Assembly: GCF_002812045.1 (NCBI RefSeq)
Contig: NZ_NPEG01000006.1
Location: forward strand, 62,001 to 126,000
Direction: 5' to 3'
Origin: Leptospira haakeii
GTDB lineage: Bacteria; Spirochaetota; Leptospiria; Leptospirales; Leptospiraceae
DNA length: 64,000 nt
Positions 51,240 to 60,615 of this stretch are shown piece after piece. The number at the start of each line of letters is the position of its first letter. The first letter of the stretch is position 1. The notes under the pieces were generated by a model. The model was not told where the DNA came from. It did no database searches and was given only the letters and a program-made list of their open reading frames with translations. A program made the position numbers and the translations under genes.

Positions 51240-52299
51240 TCTTTCTATTTCTTCATTTGTAGGATTACTCGGAAAACTTTTGGCCATTCTAATTCTTTTG
51301 GCCTTAATAGCGGACTGTTCTTCTAAAAAGGATATCTACTATTGTCCGATGCATCCTCATTACACTTCCGATCGTCCCGGTAATTGTCCTATTTGTAATA
51401 TGGACTTGGTCAAAAAGGAAAATCCTTCCGAGCATAAGGATCATACGACTGCAGCATACGAATCAAAGGAAGAGGATCATTCTTCTCACTTATCCGAAAC
51501 TACTTCAGAGAAGAATTCCAAAGAGTTAATTCTCTCCTTCGAAAAACAACAATCCATTGGTATCAAAACGGAGTTAGTGAGCAGAAGGAACCTGACAAAA
51601 AAAATCAGCGCTTATTCTAGTGTTGCTTATGATCCGGAATTATATTCTGCATTGAGTGAATATAAAGAAGCAGCTCGTTCTTCTGAATTTCTTTCTCCAG
51701 AAATCCTTAGAAATTTGCAGTTAAGACTTAGACAATTGGGTTTAAGCCAGGATCAGATTAGAATTTGGACTTCCGGAGCAAGAGATCCATCCGAGTTGAT
51801 CTTAGGAGGAAAATCGGGTAGGGCGCATATCTATTCTCAGATCTATGAATCAGATTTTACTACGGCTAAAGTTGGACTTCCTATAAAATTCAAAACGGAT
51901 GTTTATCCTGAGAAAGAATTTATCGGAAAGATCAAAAGTATAGATGTGATTTTGGATAAGAATAACCGCACACTTAGATTAAGGAGCGAGGTTTCGGATC
52001 CAGGGCAACTTTTAAAACCCCAGATGTTTGGAGACGCGATGATAGAAGTTTCTCTTCCGAAGGTATTATCAGTTCCGACTTCCGCAATTTTAGATACGGG
52101 AAAACAAAAGATTGCTTACGTACAAACTGCCCCGGATAGATTCCAAGCGGTTTCAGTACAGACTGGTAAGAATATAGAACCTTGGGTTGAAATTTTGTCC
52201 GGTTTGAAAGAAGAACAAAGAGTTGTGACTGAGTCCACTTTTTTGATCGATTCGGAAGCGAAGATCAGATTTGGTTCTGACTCTTCACATCTTCATTAA
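51226..52299 (+). CDS. cusB: Periplasmic adaptor lipoprotein of the Cus pump with heavy-metal-binding domain
   Basis: 357 residues. The signal peptide ends in LIADC, a lipobox. Immediately after it lies the heavy-metal-binding motif YYCPMHPHYTSDRPGNCPICNMDL (about 38-61), as in many CusB-type adaptors. It is followed by a His-rich linker (EHKDHTTA, DHSSH) and the membrane-fusion domains (beta-barrel with FKTDVYPEKEFIGKI and RTLRLRSEV). It links the inner membrane pump to the outer membrane channel. Its ATG overlaps the DUF3347-like gene. Confidence 0.9.
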   Translation: MKLNDLSISSFVGLLGKLLAILILLALIADCSSKKDIYYCPMHPHYTSDRPGNCPICNMDLVKKENPSEHKDHTTAAYESKEEDHSSHLSETTSEKNSKELILSFEKQQSIGIKTELVSRRNLTKKISAYSSVAYDPELYSALSEYKEAARSSEFLSPEILRNLQLRLRQLGLSQDQIRIWTSGARDPSELILGGKSGRAHIYSQIYESDFTTAKVGLPIKFKTDVYPEKEFIGKIKSIDVILDKNNRTLRLRSEVSDPGQLLKPQMFGDAMIEVSLPKVLSVPTSAILDTGKQKIAYVQTAPDRFQAVSVQTGKNIEPWVEILSGLKEEQRVVTESTFLIDSEAKIRFGSDSSHLH

Positions 52300-52309
52300 G
52301 GAAACGAAT

Positions 52310-55300
52310 ATGATTCAGTATATCATTCGATTTTCCGCAGAAAACAAGTTTTTAGTCCTTCTAGTTACATTGGCAATACTTGTCGCATCTTATGTTTCCA
52401 TGAAAACTATTCCTTTGGATGCAATTCCGGATCTTTCAGACACTCAGGTGATTGTGTATTCTCGCTGGGACAGAAGTCCGGATATCATGGAAGATCAAGT
52501 TACTTATCCAATCATCACTTCTCTTTTAGGTGCACCTAAGATCAAGGTAGTCAGAGGGTTCTCAGATTTCGGTTTTTCTTATGTATATGTCATTTTCCAA
52601 GATGGTACTGATATCTATTGGGCTCGATCGAGGGTATTAGAGTATCTCTCCAGGATCCAACCTCTACTTCCTGCGGGTGTAAAAACCGAATTAGGTCCGG
52701 ATGCGAGTGCAGTTGGATGGGTATACCAATATGCTTTAATTGATCAAACTGGTAATAACTCACTCGTAGATTTGAGAACCTATCAGGATTTTCATCTCAA
52801 ATACTTATTAAATTCCGTTCCGGGAGTTTCCGAAGTAGCTGGAATAGGTGGATTTAAGAAACAATACCAGATCACCATCCATCCGAATGCATTAAGATCT
52901 TATAATGTAGATTTCGAAACCGTTATCCAGAAAGTCAGGGAAAGTAATCAGGAAACCGGTGGACGACTACTGGAAATTTCCGGCGCAGAATATATGGTGA
53001 GAGGGAGGGGATATCTTTCCTCTCTAACAGATATCGAAAATATTCCACTTTCTACCGATATTAATGGGACTCCGGTACTTCTGAAAAACGTAGCCTCCGT
53101 CCAATTCGGACCGGATATTCGACGAGGGATCGCTGATTTAGATGGAGAAGGGGATGTAGTCGCAGGCACAATAGTCATGCGTCATGGAGAAAACGCTCTT
53201 TCCGTTATAGAAAGAGTGAAAACCAAATTGGAAGAAATAAAAAAGAACCTTCCAAAAGGTGCAGAGCTAATCACCACCTATGATAGATCAGAATTGATTG
53301 AACACGCTATCAGCAATTTGAAGTTCAAATTGGTAGAAGAGATGATCATAGTCTCGATCGTGATACTCATTTTTCTATGGCATTTTCCTTCTGCCATTAT
53401 TCCGATCCTTACGATCCCAATTTCTGTAATCATCGCATTCATTCCAATGAATCTATTGGATATAAATGCGAATATCATGTCCTTGGCGGGAATGGCAATC
53501 TCAATAGGAGTGCTCGTGGATGGGGCAATTGTAGAGGTTGAGAACGCTTACAAAAAATTAGAAGAATGGGAAGCAGGAGGAAGAATAGGGGACTATCATG
53601 CAGTCCGCTTAGAAGCACTATTGGAAGTTGGACCTTCCGTATTTTTTTCGCTGCTTGTGATAGCTGTAGCATTCTTCCCTATATTCACGCTTGTGGACCA
53701 AGAGGGAAGGTTATTTCGTCCGTTAGCATATTCCAAAAATATAGCGATGGCAGTAGCTGCGTTCTTAGCCATCACTTTAGATCCTGCTGTCAGAATGTTA
53801 TTCACAAGAATGGAGCCTTTCCAATTCAAGAACGCTCTTTTCTCCAAAATAGCGACTACGATGCTTGTAGGAAAATATTATCCGGAAGAAAAACATCCAG
53901 TCAGTAAAATATTATTCAGATTTTATGAACCGGCTTGTCGTTATGTTCTTCATAGACCTATGACAATTATAGTCTCCGCATTCACTTTGGTGGTCCTAAC
54001 CATTCCTGTATATTTTAGCTTGGGTTCGGAATTTATGCCTCAACTCTATGAGGAATCTTTTCTTTATATGCCAACTACCTTACCCGGGATCTCGGTAGCG
54101 GAAGCTGAAAAACTAATGATCGCTATGGATAAAAAACTGAAAAGTTTTCCAGAGGTGAAACGTGTTTTTGGAAAAGCAGGACGGTCGGATACAGCTACGG
54201 ATCCAGCTCCATTCTCCATGATGGAAACTGTGATACTTCTCAAACCACAGGATGAATGGAGAAAGGCGGATAGATTTTATTCCAACTTTCCAAGGATCTT
54301 CCAATATCCATTTCTTCCTTTTATATCCGAGAGGCTAACTAAGGACGAGTTAGTGGAGAAGATGAACAAGGAGATGCAATTTCCAGGTGCCACAAATGCC
54401 TGGACCATGCCGATTAAAACTCGCATCGATATGCTGAGTACTGGGATGAGAACTCCTATCGGAATTAAGATCTTAGGCTCTTCTCTCGAGGAAATTGAAT
54501 CCATTGGGATCAAAATAGAGGCACTTCTAAAAACGGATAAAAATGTTCGAAGTGTATTTGCGGAAAGAACCGCAGGCGGCTATTTTCTAGATCTTAATTT
54601 AAGAAGGGAAAAATTAGCAAGATATAATATTTCAGTGGAGACCGCTCAGCAGATCATAGTGGCAGCTATTGGCGGAGAACCAATCACCCAAACCATCGAA
54701 GGTAGAGAACGTTTTTCAGTAAATGTACGCTATCCTCGCGAGTTGCGAGATTCCTTGGAGAAGATCAAAACCATTTTGGTTCCCACAAAAGAATTCGGTC
54801 ATATTCCTATTTCAGAAATTGCAAGTATAGGCGCAAAAACCGGTCCATCTATGATCCGGGATGAGAATGGATTTTTAGCGGGTTATGTATATGTGGACCC
54901 TTCTACCTCAGATATTGGAGGTTTTGTAGACAAGGCAAAGAAAAAGGTCTCAGAGTCCATCCTACTTCCTCCTGGATATTCAATAGTATGGAGTGGGCAG
55001 TATGAAAATATGATACGTGTGAGGGAAAGAATGATGTACATTCTACCTTTGACAATCTTCATTATATTTTTATTATTGTATTTCAATACCAAATCCTATA
55101 TTAAAACGTCAATTGTGCTTCTGGCAGTGCCATTCTCATTAATAGGAGCAGTTGGACTTCTTTACATCTTAGATTACCAGATCTCAGTCGCTGTTTGGGT
55201 GGGAATGATCGCACTCATGGGACTGGATGCGGAGACAGGAGTGTTCATGCTTCTGTATCTGGATCTTTCCTATGAGGACGCTAAGAAAAAAGGAAGATTA

Positions 55301-55597
55301 AGAACTAGGGAAGATCTGATAGAAGCGATTATTCACGGAGCTGTACATAGGATCCGACCTAAAATTATGACTGTTCTTGCTGCAATGATGGGACTTCTTC
55401 CTATCATGTGGTCCGCTAGCACAGGTTCGGACGTGATGAAAAGGATCGCGGCTCCTATGGTAGGGGGCCTCGTGACCAGTTTTATTCTGGAACTTTTAGT
55501 ATATCCTCCTATTTACATGCTCTGGAAGGAAGGGAAACTGGGGGATATTCTTCCAATCCTTCCTATCACCAAGAAAAAAAGAACGAAATCCATTTAA
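52310..55597 (+). CDS. cusA: Cu(I)/Ag(I) RND efflux pump permease
   Basis: 1095 residues from the ATG at 52310, with AAGGA upstream. The N-terminus (MIQYIIRFSAENKF, AIPDLSDTQVIVYSRW) follows CusA closely. The three methionines that bind Cu/Ag in E. coli CusA are matched by LYMPTTLPG, FSMMETV and RIDMLSTGM (residue correspondence from memory). TM4 acidic residues are present in GVLVDGAIVEVENAYK. It pumps Cu+ or Ag+ from the periplasm or cytosol outwards using the proton gradient. Confidence 0.94.
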   Translation: MIQYIIRFSAENKFLVLLVTLAILVASYVSMKTIPLDAIPDLSDTQVIVYSRWDRSPDIMEDQVTYPIITSLLGAPKIKVVRGFSDFGFSYVYVIFQDGTDIYWARSRVLEYLSRIQPLLPAGVKTELGPDASAVGWVYQYALIDQTGNNSLVDLRTYQDFHLKYLLNSVPGVSEVAGIGGFKKQYQITIHPNALRSYNVDFETVIQKVRESNQETGGRLLEISGAEYMVRGRGYLSSLTDIENIPLSTDINGTPVLLKNVASVQFGPDIRRGIADLDGEGDVVAGTIVMRHGENALSVIERVKTKLEEIKKNLPKGAELITTYDRSELIEHAISNLKFKLVEEMIIVSIVILIFLWHFPSAIIPILTIPISVIIAFIPMNLLDINANIMSLAGMAISIGVLVDGAIVEVENAYKKLEEWEAGGRIGDYHAVRLEALLEVGPSVFFSLLVIAVAFFPIFTLVDQEGRLFRPLAYSKNIAMAVAAFLAITLDPAVRMLFTRMEPFQFKNALFSKIATTMLVGKYYPEEKHPVSKILFRFYEPACRYVLHRPMTIIVSAFTLVVLTIPVYFSLGSEFMPQLYEESFLYMPTTLPGISVAEAEKLMIAMDKKLKSFPEVKRVFGKAGRSDTATDPAPFSMMETVILLKPQDEWRKADRFYSNFPRIFQYPFLPFISERLTKDELVEKMNKEMQFPGATNAWTMPIKTRIDMLSTGMRTPIGIKILGSSLEEIESIGIKIEALLKTDKNVRSVFAERTAGGYFLDLNLRREKLARYNISVETAQQIIVAAIGGEPITQTIEGRERFSVNVRYPRELRDSLEKIKTILVPTKEFGHIPISEIASIGAKTGPSMIRDENGFLAGYVYVDPSTSDIGGFVDKAKKKVSESILLPPGYSIVWSGQYENMIRVRERMMYILPLTIFIIFLLLYFNTKSYIKTSIVLLAVPFSLIGAVGLLYILDYQISVAVWVGMIALMGLDAETGVFMLLYLDLSYEDAKKKGRLRTREDLIEAIIHGAVHRIRPKIMTVLAAMMGLLPIMWSASTGSDVMKRIAAPMVGGLVTSFILELLVYPPIYMLWKEGKLGDILPILPITKKKRTKSI

Positions 55598-55614
55598 CAA
55601 GAGGGAACAAATAA

Positions 55615-55878
55615 ATGAACAACACTACTAAAAAATTGATTATCGGAGCAGCTCTTTCGGGACTGTTTTTATCCGGAGAAGTATATTCCGAAAAACAGGA
55701 TGCAGGTTCGGACAATACAAAAGGAGAATGTCACGGAGTCAATTCCTGTAAGGGAAAAAGCGACTGTCATGCTAACGGAAATTCTTGTTCAGGACAAAAC
55801 TCCTGCAAAGGGAAGGGCTGGATCTCCTTAACGAAAAAAGAATGCGATGCAAAAAAAGGAACTTTCAAAAAATCTTAA
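55615..55878 (+). CDS. Six-cysteine secreted peptide, bufferin-like
   Basis: 87 residues with a signal peptide (about 1-25) and a glycine/serine-rich core with six Cys: GECHGVNSCKGKSDC, then NSCSGQNSCKGKGW and KKECDAKKG. The repeated NSCKG is the kind of pattern seen in the bufferin (BufA2-type) metallophore precursors, which bind copper after post-translational modification (known family, membership inferred). No modifying enzyme (MNIO/DUF692 type) is next to it in this window. It lies 17 bp after cusA and is probably cotranscribed. It may sequester copper in the periplasm. Confidence 0.7.
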   Translation: MNNTTKKLIIGAALSGLFLSGEVYSEKQDAGSDNTKGECHGVNSCKGKSDCHANGNSCSGQNSCKGKGWISLTKKECDAKKGTFKKS

Positions 55879-55996
55879 GTTTAATTGATTTAAGTCATTT
55901 CGCATTCCATATAATGTTAAGTTAAATTCTATCAATTTAATATTGACTATCGAACACTGTACCCGTAAACTTAGTCGGCACATATTAGGAGTTTTT

Positions 55997-56305
55997 ATGA
56001 AAAAAACCTTAGCTACCATTCTATTTTCCCTGATCCTGGCAGGTAATATCTCTGCATTTACCGAACTGGACAATCTGCTTATTGCGGAAGCAACCACTCC
56101 GGATCTGAAAAAGATCGCAAAAGAATATTTTAACAAAAAAGCCAAAGACCATAAAGATCTGGCTGATAAATACAAGTCCTTAGCTGGTCAATCCCATGGT
56201 GGAAAGGCAACCGCTGATGCTGCAGAGAAGGATAAATACAAAAAATTAGCGGACCATTGTGAAAAAGAAGCTGCAGCTTACAAAACACAAGCGGATAAGT
56301 TCTAA
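55997..56305 (+). CDS. Small exported helical protein
   Basis: 102 residues. The ATG at 55997 is preceded by TAGGAG. It has a signal peptide (about 1-19), then a charged, Lys/Ala-rich helical protein with heptads (KKIAKEYFNKKAKDHKDLADKY, KKLADHCEKEAAAY) and a single Cys. It lies 118 bp after the six-Cys peptide, so it may have its own promoter. No homology recognised. It could be a periplasmic stress or metal-response protein, by position only. Confidence 0.65.
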   Translation: MKKTLATILFSLILAGNISAFTELDNLLIAEATTPDLKKIAKEYFNKKAKDHKDLADKYKSLAGQSHGGKATADAAEKDKYKKLADHCEKEAAAYKTQADKF

Positions 56306-56326
56306 ACTCAACCAACCATTTTCGTA

Positions 56327-56353
56327 ATAAAAAACCCGTCCTCTCGGACGGGT
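56327..56353 (-). terminator. Terminator for flagellin copy 2 (minus strand)
   Basis: ACCCGTCC (56334-56341) pairs with GGACGGGT (56346-56353), loop TCTC. On the minus strand the stem is followed by TTTTTAT, as expected of a Rho-independent terminator downstream of the flagellin gene. The plus-strand side lacks a comparable T-tract. Confidence 0.85.
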
Positions 56354-56384
56354 CTCTTCGAATTTTCAGAAAATCAAATTCCTT

Positions 56385-57236
56385 TTATCCGAATCTTTCA
56401 CTCAGAAGTTTTACCACTTGTTCCGGTCTCATGTTTGCCTGAGCAAGCATTGCGACACCACTTTTGGTTAAAATCTGATTTTTGGTATAGTCCACGATAT
56501 GTTCCGCCATATCCGCGTCCCTTACTCGGCTTTCCGCAGAAACCATATTGATATAGTTTGACTGCAGGCCTTCTGCTGTAATTTCCAAACGGTTATAATA
56601 AGCTCCTAAATCGGATCTTTGTTTATTCACCTTTTGGATCGCATTGTCCAGAATACCGATCATCGCATTAGAAGAGGCAGGAGTAGACAGAGTCTGCTTT
56701 TTCCCGTTACTTTCCAATTGAAGCGCGCCTGCATTCATGGCATCCACGAAAATTTCCAGCTTCTCGTTTTGATTCGGTCCAACATGCAACTGGATCGGAT
56801 TTTTAGAATCCTTAGAGTAGGCTCCGCTCAAAGGACGAATTTTATTGAACTCGGCGGATTTACCCAGCCTGTCCACTTCTTCGATGAGTTGGTCTACTTC
56901 CAGTTGAACGAGTTTACGATCGTCGTCCGAGTAAATCCCGTTGGAAGTTTGGATGGATAATTCTCTCAATCTTTGGAGAATATTATTCACTTGTTCTAGA
57001 TTACCTTCAGTAACCTGAATGAATGAAACTCCATCCATTACGTTTCTTTCTGCTTGGGCAAGACCACGTATCTGGGTGCGCATCCTTTCGGAAACAGCAA
57101 ATCCCAATGCATCATCACCGGCACGATTGATCCTCATACCGGTTGATAATTTTTCTGTAGTTTTGTCCAGGTCGTGATTAACTGTCTTCAGTACGTTGTT
57201 CGCACGAAGAGCACTGATGTTGTGATTGATAATCAT
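56385..57236 (-). CDS. flaB: Flagellin, FlaB type (copy 2)
   Basis: 283 residues from the ATG at 57236, with GGGAGG just upstream and the conserved [10 protein letters not shown] start; a TTG at 57242 would add only two residues. It has the same layout as copy 1: N-terminal [17 protein letters not shown] and C-terminal [31 protein letters not shown] and MLAQANMRPEQ, with a short middle lacking D2/D3. It differs most from copy 1 in the central part. Leptospira carries several flaB paralogues (known); having two in one window about 13 kb apart fits that. Confidence 0.95.
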   Translation of the reverse strand: MIINHNISALRANNVLKTVNHDLDKTTEKLSTGMRINRAGDDALGFAVSERMRTQIRGLAQAERNVMDGVSFIQVTEGNLEQVNNILQRLRELSIQTSNGIYSDDDRKLVQLEVDQLIEEVDRLGKSAEFNKIRPLSGAYSKDSKNPIQLHVGPNQNEKLEIFVDAMNAGALQLESNGKKQTLSTPASSNAMIGILDNAIQKVNKQRSDLGAYYNRLEITAEGLQSNYINMVSAESRVRDADMAEHIVDYTKNQILTKSGVAMLAQANMRPEQVVKLLSERFG

Positions 57237-57241
57237 CAACA

Positions 57242-57320
57242 ACCTCCCTGTAGCTAGAGTTTGGATCCGTCCAAACCATGAGCCGGGCTTTTAGGAGGAG
57301 AGAGCCTCCCGGGCAACCCG
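57242..57320 (-). promoter_or_regulatory. Structured leader of flagellin copy 2 with ANGGA motifs
   Basis: On the minus strand the 7-bp hairpin GTTTGGA-CGGA-TCCAAAC (57259-57276) places ACGGA at the loop, and AGGGA lies in the Shine-Dalgarno sequence (57242-57249). Further up, CCGGG/CCCGG (about 57308-57320) and GGAGG/CCTCC (about 57294-57308) can form overlapping stems. The layout parallels the leader of copy 1. No clear promoter was identified. Confidence 0.45.
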
Positions 57321-57545
57321 GATATCCACTGCGAATTTCACTCCCTTATTTTTGTGGGGAGATTTTTTTTACGATTTTTCCTAAAGACTAAAGTCAGAAT
57401 CGACGATAATCCAAAAGAGGGAAAATCTACTCTCATTCTACCATTCACTTTAGCTATTTCGCAACTTTTTTTCCGTTAAAACTGCTTTTCTTGCGGGAAT
57501 TTTCAGAACTTTTTCGGATTCTGTCCCCTAAATTTAGGCCGAATC

Positions 57546-58103
57546 ATGAAAATTTATACCAAAAAGGGAGATTCCGGAACCACATCCTTGGCTTCCGGGA
57601 CCAGGGTCTCCAAATCAGATCCCAGGGTCGAATTATACGGGACCGCAGACGAATTGAACTCCGCAATAGGAGTTGCAATTTCTTTCCTAACAAAAGATTC
57701 CAAATTAAAGGACTCATTAGAGAGAATCCAAAATTTACTCTTTGAATTGGGGTCCGAACTTGCAGGATATAAGAAGAAGGATGATTCTTCCTGTATCCTA
57801 GAAGAGGATATTTCTGAATTAGAGAAAGAGATAGATCTTTGGCAAGATTCACTTCTTCCTTTAAAAAATTTCATATTACCTGGCGGATCGCCTGCTTCTT
57901 CTTTTTTACATGTTGCCAGAACCTTGGCCAGAAGATTAGAAAGAGACCTGGTGCATTACAAAGAAGAAGGTCATGAGGTCTTTGCAGAAAATCTCAGATT
58001 CCTCAATAGACTTTCTGATCATTTATTCGTAGCCGCAAGATACGCAAATTTTGAATCTAAGATCCCGGAACCAGAATGGAAATCCAGAGCCAAAGGCAAA
58101 TAA
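57546..58103 (+). CDS. ATP:cob(I)alamin adenosyltransferase, PduO type
   Basis: 185 residues. It makes adenosylcobalamin from cob(I)alamin and ATP. The N-terminal YTKKGDSGTTSLASGTRVSK is the ATP-binding signature of PduO-type enzymes, the helical core has ELGSELAG and FILPGGSPASSFLHVARTLARR, and the C-terminal NRLSDHLFVAARYAN is the conserved corrinoid-binding region. It overlaps the transporter gene by 28 bases, so the two are coupled. B12 use is prominent in Leptospira. Confidence 0.95.
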   Translation: MKIYTKKGDSGTTSLASGTRVSKSDPRVELYGTADELNSAIGVAISFLTKDSKLKDSLERIQNLLFELGSELAGYKKKDDSSCILEEDISELEKEIDLWQDSLLPLKNFILPGGSPASSFLHVARTLARRLERDLVHYKEEGHEVFAENLRFLNRLSDHLFVAARYANFESKIPEPEWKSRAKGK

Positions 58104-59368
58104 CCCATCCTAGGGGTTTATATGTTCTCTTCTTCGTGGAAATGTGGGAGAGATTTTCTTTTTACGGAATGAGAGCACTTCTTGTTCTTTTTTTGACTAA
58201 AGAACTCCTGATGCCCGACGCTCAAGCGGGCAGAATATACGGTTTTTATAATGGATTCGTATATTTGACTCCTATCCTGGGAGGCTTACTCGCAGATCGA
58301 TTTTTAGGATATAAACGTTCCATCTTCCTTGGTGGAATTCTCATGATGTTTGGTCATCTATCCTTGGCCTTCAACGGACTTTGGACTTTTTATCTGGGAT
58401 TAGGACTTCTAATCGCAGGAAACGGTTTTTTCAAACCTTGTATCTCCACTGTTGTAGGAAGGATTTACGAATTAGAAGGGAAACCAGAACTAAAAGATTC
58501 CGGTTTTACTATATTCTATTTTGGGATCAATCTTGGCGCAATCTTGGGGACCTGGGCCTGTGCCAACCTTGCTGAATACAAAGGTTGGCATTATGGGTTC
58601 GGGATCGCAGCTGTTGGAATGTTAATTGGTCTTATCATTTTTGGATTTTTAGGAAGAAGAGTAAATCCAGACGCATTCTTAGCAAATGGAAACAGATCCG
58701 ATTTAGATTCTGAACCGGAAGATCCTAAACAAAATAGAGAAAGAATTTTTGCGATTATGGTTTTCTCTGCAATTACGATCACATTCTGGGCTTCCTATGA
58801 GCAGATTGGTTCTTCATTAAGTCTGATCATCGACAGGTATGTGGACAGAAATATTTTAGGTTGGGAAATCCCTGCTGCAAATTACCAATCTTTAAATCCA
58901 CTTTTTGTTGTAAGTTTGGCCCTTGTTGTTTCTTGGATATGGAAAATATTCGAAGAATCAGGAAAGCATATATCCACTATAACCAAGTTCTGTTTAGGGC
59001 TGATCATTTTGGGATTAGGTTACCTTCTTCTTTCCATAGTAACTTTTGGATCGACTGAAAAGTTTTCCTCTATTTGGATTATTCTTTCCATTCTACTTTT
59101 AACAATCGGGGAATTGTTCGTGTCACCCGTTGGTCTGTCCCTAGTTACGAAACTAGCTCCCGTAAAAGTTGCCTCCATGATGATGGGATTTTGGTTTTTA
59201 GCGAATTTCTTCGCTCATGTTCTCGCAGGCGAATTGACTAGGTTCATGGGAGGAAGAGAATCTTTATCGGGGTTTTTCTTGATCTTCTTCATTCTACCTA
59301 CAATCACAGCGATCGGTTTATTTTCCTTCCGTAAAAAATTAGAATCTTGGATGCATGGTGTAAAATGA
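58076..59368 (+). CDS. POT family peptide transporter
   Basis: 430 residues with about twelve transmembrane helices. The start region HPRGLYVLFFVEMWERFSFYGMRALL contains the POT signature ExxERFxYYGM. FFKPCISTVVGRIYE and TIFYFGINLGAILG follow as in proton-coupled oligopeptide (PTR2) transporters. It imports di- or tripeptides with protons. The start used gives overlap with the upstream adenosyltransferase; the NlpC/P60 gene overlaps its stop codon (ATGA), indicating one transcript. Confidence 0.93.
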   Translation: MEIQSQRQITHPRGLYVLFFVEMWERFSFYGMRALLVLFLTKELLMPDAQAGRIYGFYNGFVYLTPILGGLLADRFLGYKRSIFLGGILMMFGHLSLAFNGLWTFYLGLGLLIAGNGFFKPCISTVVGRIYELEGKPELKDSGFTIFYFGINLGAILGTWACANLAEYKGWHYGFGIAAVGMLIGLIIFGFLGRRVNPDAFLANGNRSDLDSEPEDPKQNRERIFAIMVFSAITITFWASYEQIGSSLSLIIDRYVDRNILGWEIPAANYQSLNPLFVVSLALVVSWIWKIFEESGKHISTITKFCLGLIILGLGYLLLSIVTFGSTEKFSSIWIILSILLLTIGELFVSPVGLSLVTKLAPVKVASMMMGFWFLANFFAHVLAGELTRFMGGRESLSGFFLIFFILPTITAIGLFSFRKKLESWMHGVK

Positions 59369-60615
59369 GAATTTGGATCTTACCTAGCCTTCTTCTTTTA
59401 TTCTCCGTTTCAATATCTGCAGATCCTTTCGAGGACCTGCTCAAATCGGATTGGGACAAATCCCAAACACTTCTGATCAAAAACTCTGTTTTCCAAAAAT
59501 TAGGACAAAGAGCCGGAAGCAAAGAAGTGCTGAAGATTACTAAAAACGTAATTCCTTGGGCGATTTTGGAAGGTGTAAGCCCGGAAAAAACGGCAGAACT
59601 CATAGTGAACTTGGATTTTGCAGTTAAAGAAGGACTTACATTTGAAGAAGCAGAAGATGCAATCCCAGTCGTTTCCAAACGCGAGTTGTCCAAAGAAGAT
59701 TTTAGTTATATAGGTTTATACTTTAAAGAAACCAAAAAAGCAGGAATCAGAGAAGAAGTTAGAAACCGTTTTGTAGAAGCCGCCATGGAAAAAAAATGGG
59801 ACGGATTTTCGGTACTCGCAGGTGGAAGAGCACTCATTGCAGGTAAACTCGTAGATTTTCCGGAAAACCGTTTAGCCTCTAAAATTCTAACTCAATTTCC
59901 TGCAAAGGGTAGAAGTATCCCTTTTGCTAAAACGGAAACCACTTTTAAATCAGTACTCGATTCCAAATTGGACGGAGCATCTTATATACTTCTTTCTAAT
60001 TTAAAAAAATTGCATGAAGGTGAGAAGGTAGCATCTGCTCAAAAATATGCATCTGCTCGTGCGGTGGAAACCTCTTTGGAAGAGGTAGGTGGAATTGTAA
60101 TTGGAGACAGACCAAGAATCGAACCTTTGCCTGATCCTCCTTTAGTTCCGAATCTGCCTGAACCCGGAGAACCCACGGAGCCGGACAAACCTGCAAAGGA
60201 AAGTTGGGAAACCTTATCTGCAGCAATTCTACAAAAGGTTGCGAAAGAATGGGTGGGAACTCCTTATAAATGGGCAAATGCTGCAAAAACCGGAACCGAT
60301 TGTTCAGGATTTACTTTCAGAGTTTTGACAGATGGTCGTATAGGTGTTCCTGAAAAAATGGTATCTCGTGCTTCTAGTGCGCAAACCAAAATGGGAACTG
60401 GAGTTTCTCATAATGAAATGAGATCCGGAGATTTGATTTTCTTTTCCGCTTCTCCCAACCAATCCAAAGTAACTCATGTGGGAATGGTTTTAAATGGAGA
60501 AGAATTTGCCCATGCTTCTTCCACAAGAGGAGTGGTGATCGATAAGATCAGAATGAAATGGTGGATCGATCGTTTTGTTCTATCACGCAGAGTATTTAAG
60601 AAAGTTATAAATTAA
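59365..60615 (+). CDS. Secreted NlpC/P60 peptidase
   Basis: 416 residues from the ATG at 59365, which overlaps the previous stop; a longer TTG start adds six residues without benefit. It has a signal peptide (about 1-20), an N-terminal helical region of unknown fold (about 25-240) and a proline-rich linker (about 250-285). The C-terminal NlpC/P60 (C40) domain has catalytic C313 (TDCSGF), H371 (VTHVGMV) and H383 (FAHASS). It should cleave peptidoglycan peptides in the periplasm. Together with the peptide transporter just upstream it suggests wall-peptide turnover and uptake (inference). Confidence 0.9.
   Translation: MRIWILPSLLLLFSVSISADPFEDLLKSDWDKSQTLLIKNSVFQKLGQRAGSKEVLKITKNVIPWAILEGVSPEKTAELIVNLDFAVKEGLTFEEAEDAIPVVSKRELSKEDFSYIGLYFKETKKAGIREEVRNRFVEAAMEKKWDGFSVLAGGRALIAGKLVDFPENRLASKILTQFPAKGRSIPFAKTETTFKSVLDSKLDGASYILLSNLKKLHEGEKVASAQKYASARAVETSLEEVGGIVIGDRPRIEPLPDPPLVPNLPEPGEPTEPDKPAKESWETLSAAILQKVAKEWVGTPYKWANAAKTGTDCSGFTFRVLTDGRIGVPEKMVSRASSAQTKMGTGVSHNEMRSGDLIFFSASPNQSKVTHVGMVLNGEEFAHASSTRGVVIDKIRMKWWIDRFVLSRRVFKKVIN

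Noticed and set aside
55828..56175. Minus-strand open frame of 115 codons
   Set aside because: It lies opposite two signal-peptide genes with good ribosome binding sites and shows no family features.
57544..57874. Minus-strand open frames opposite the adenosyltransferase gene
   Set aside because: They are antisense to a clear PduO-type gene and have no recognisable protein features.
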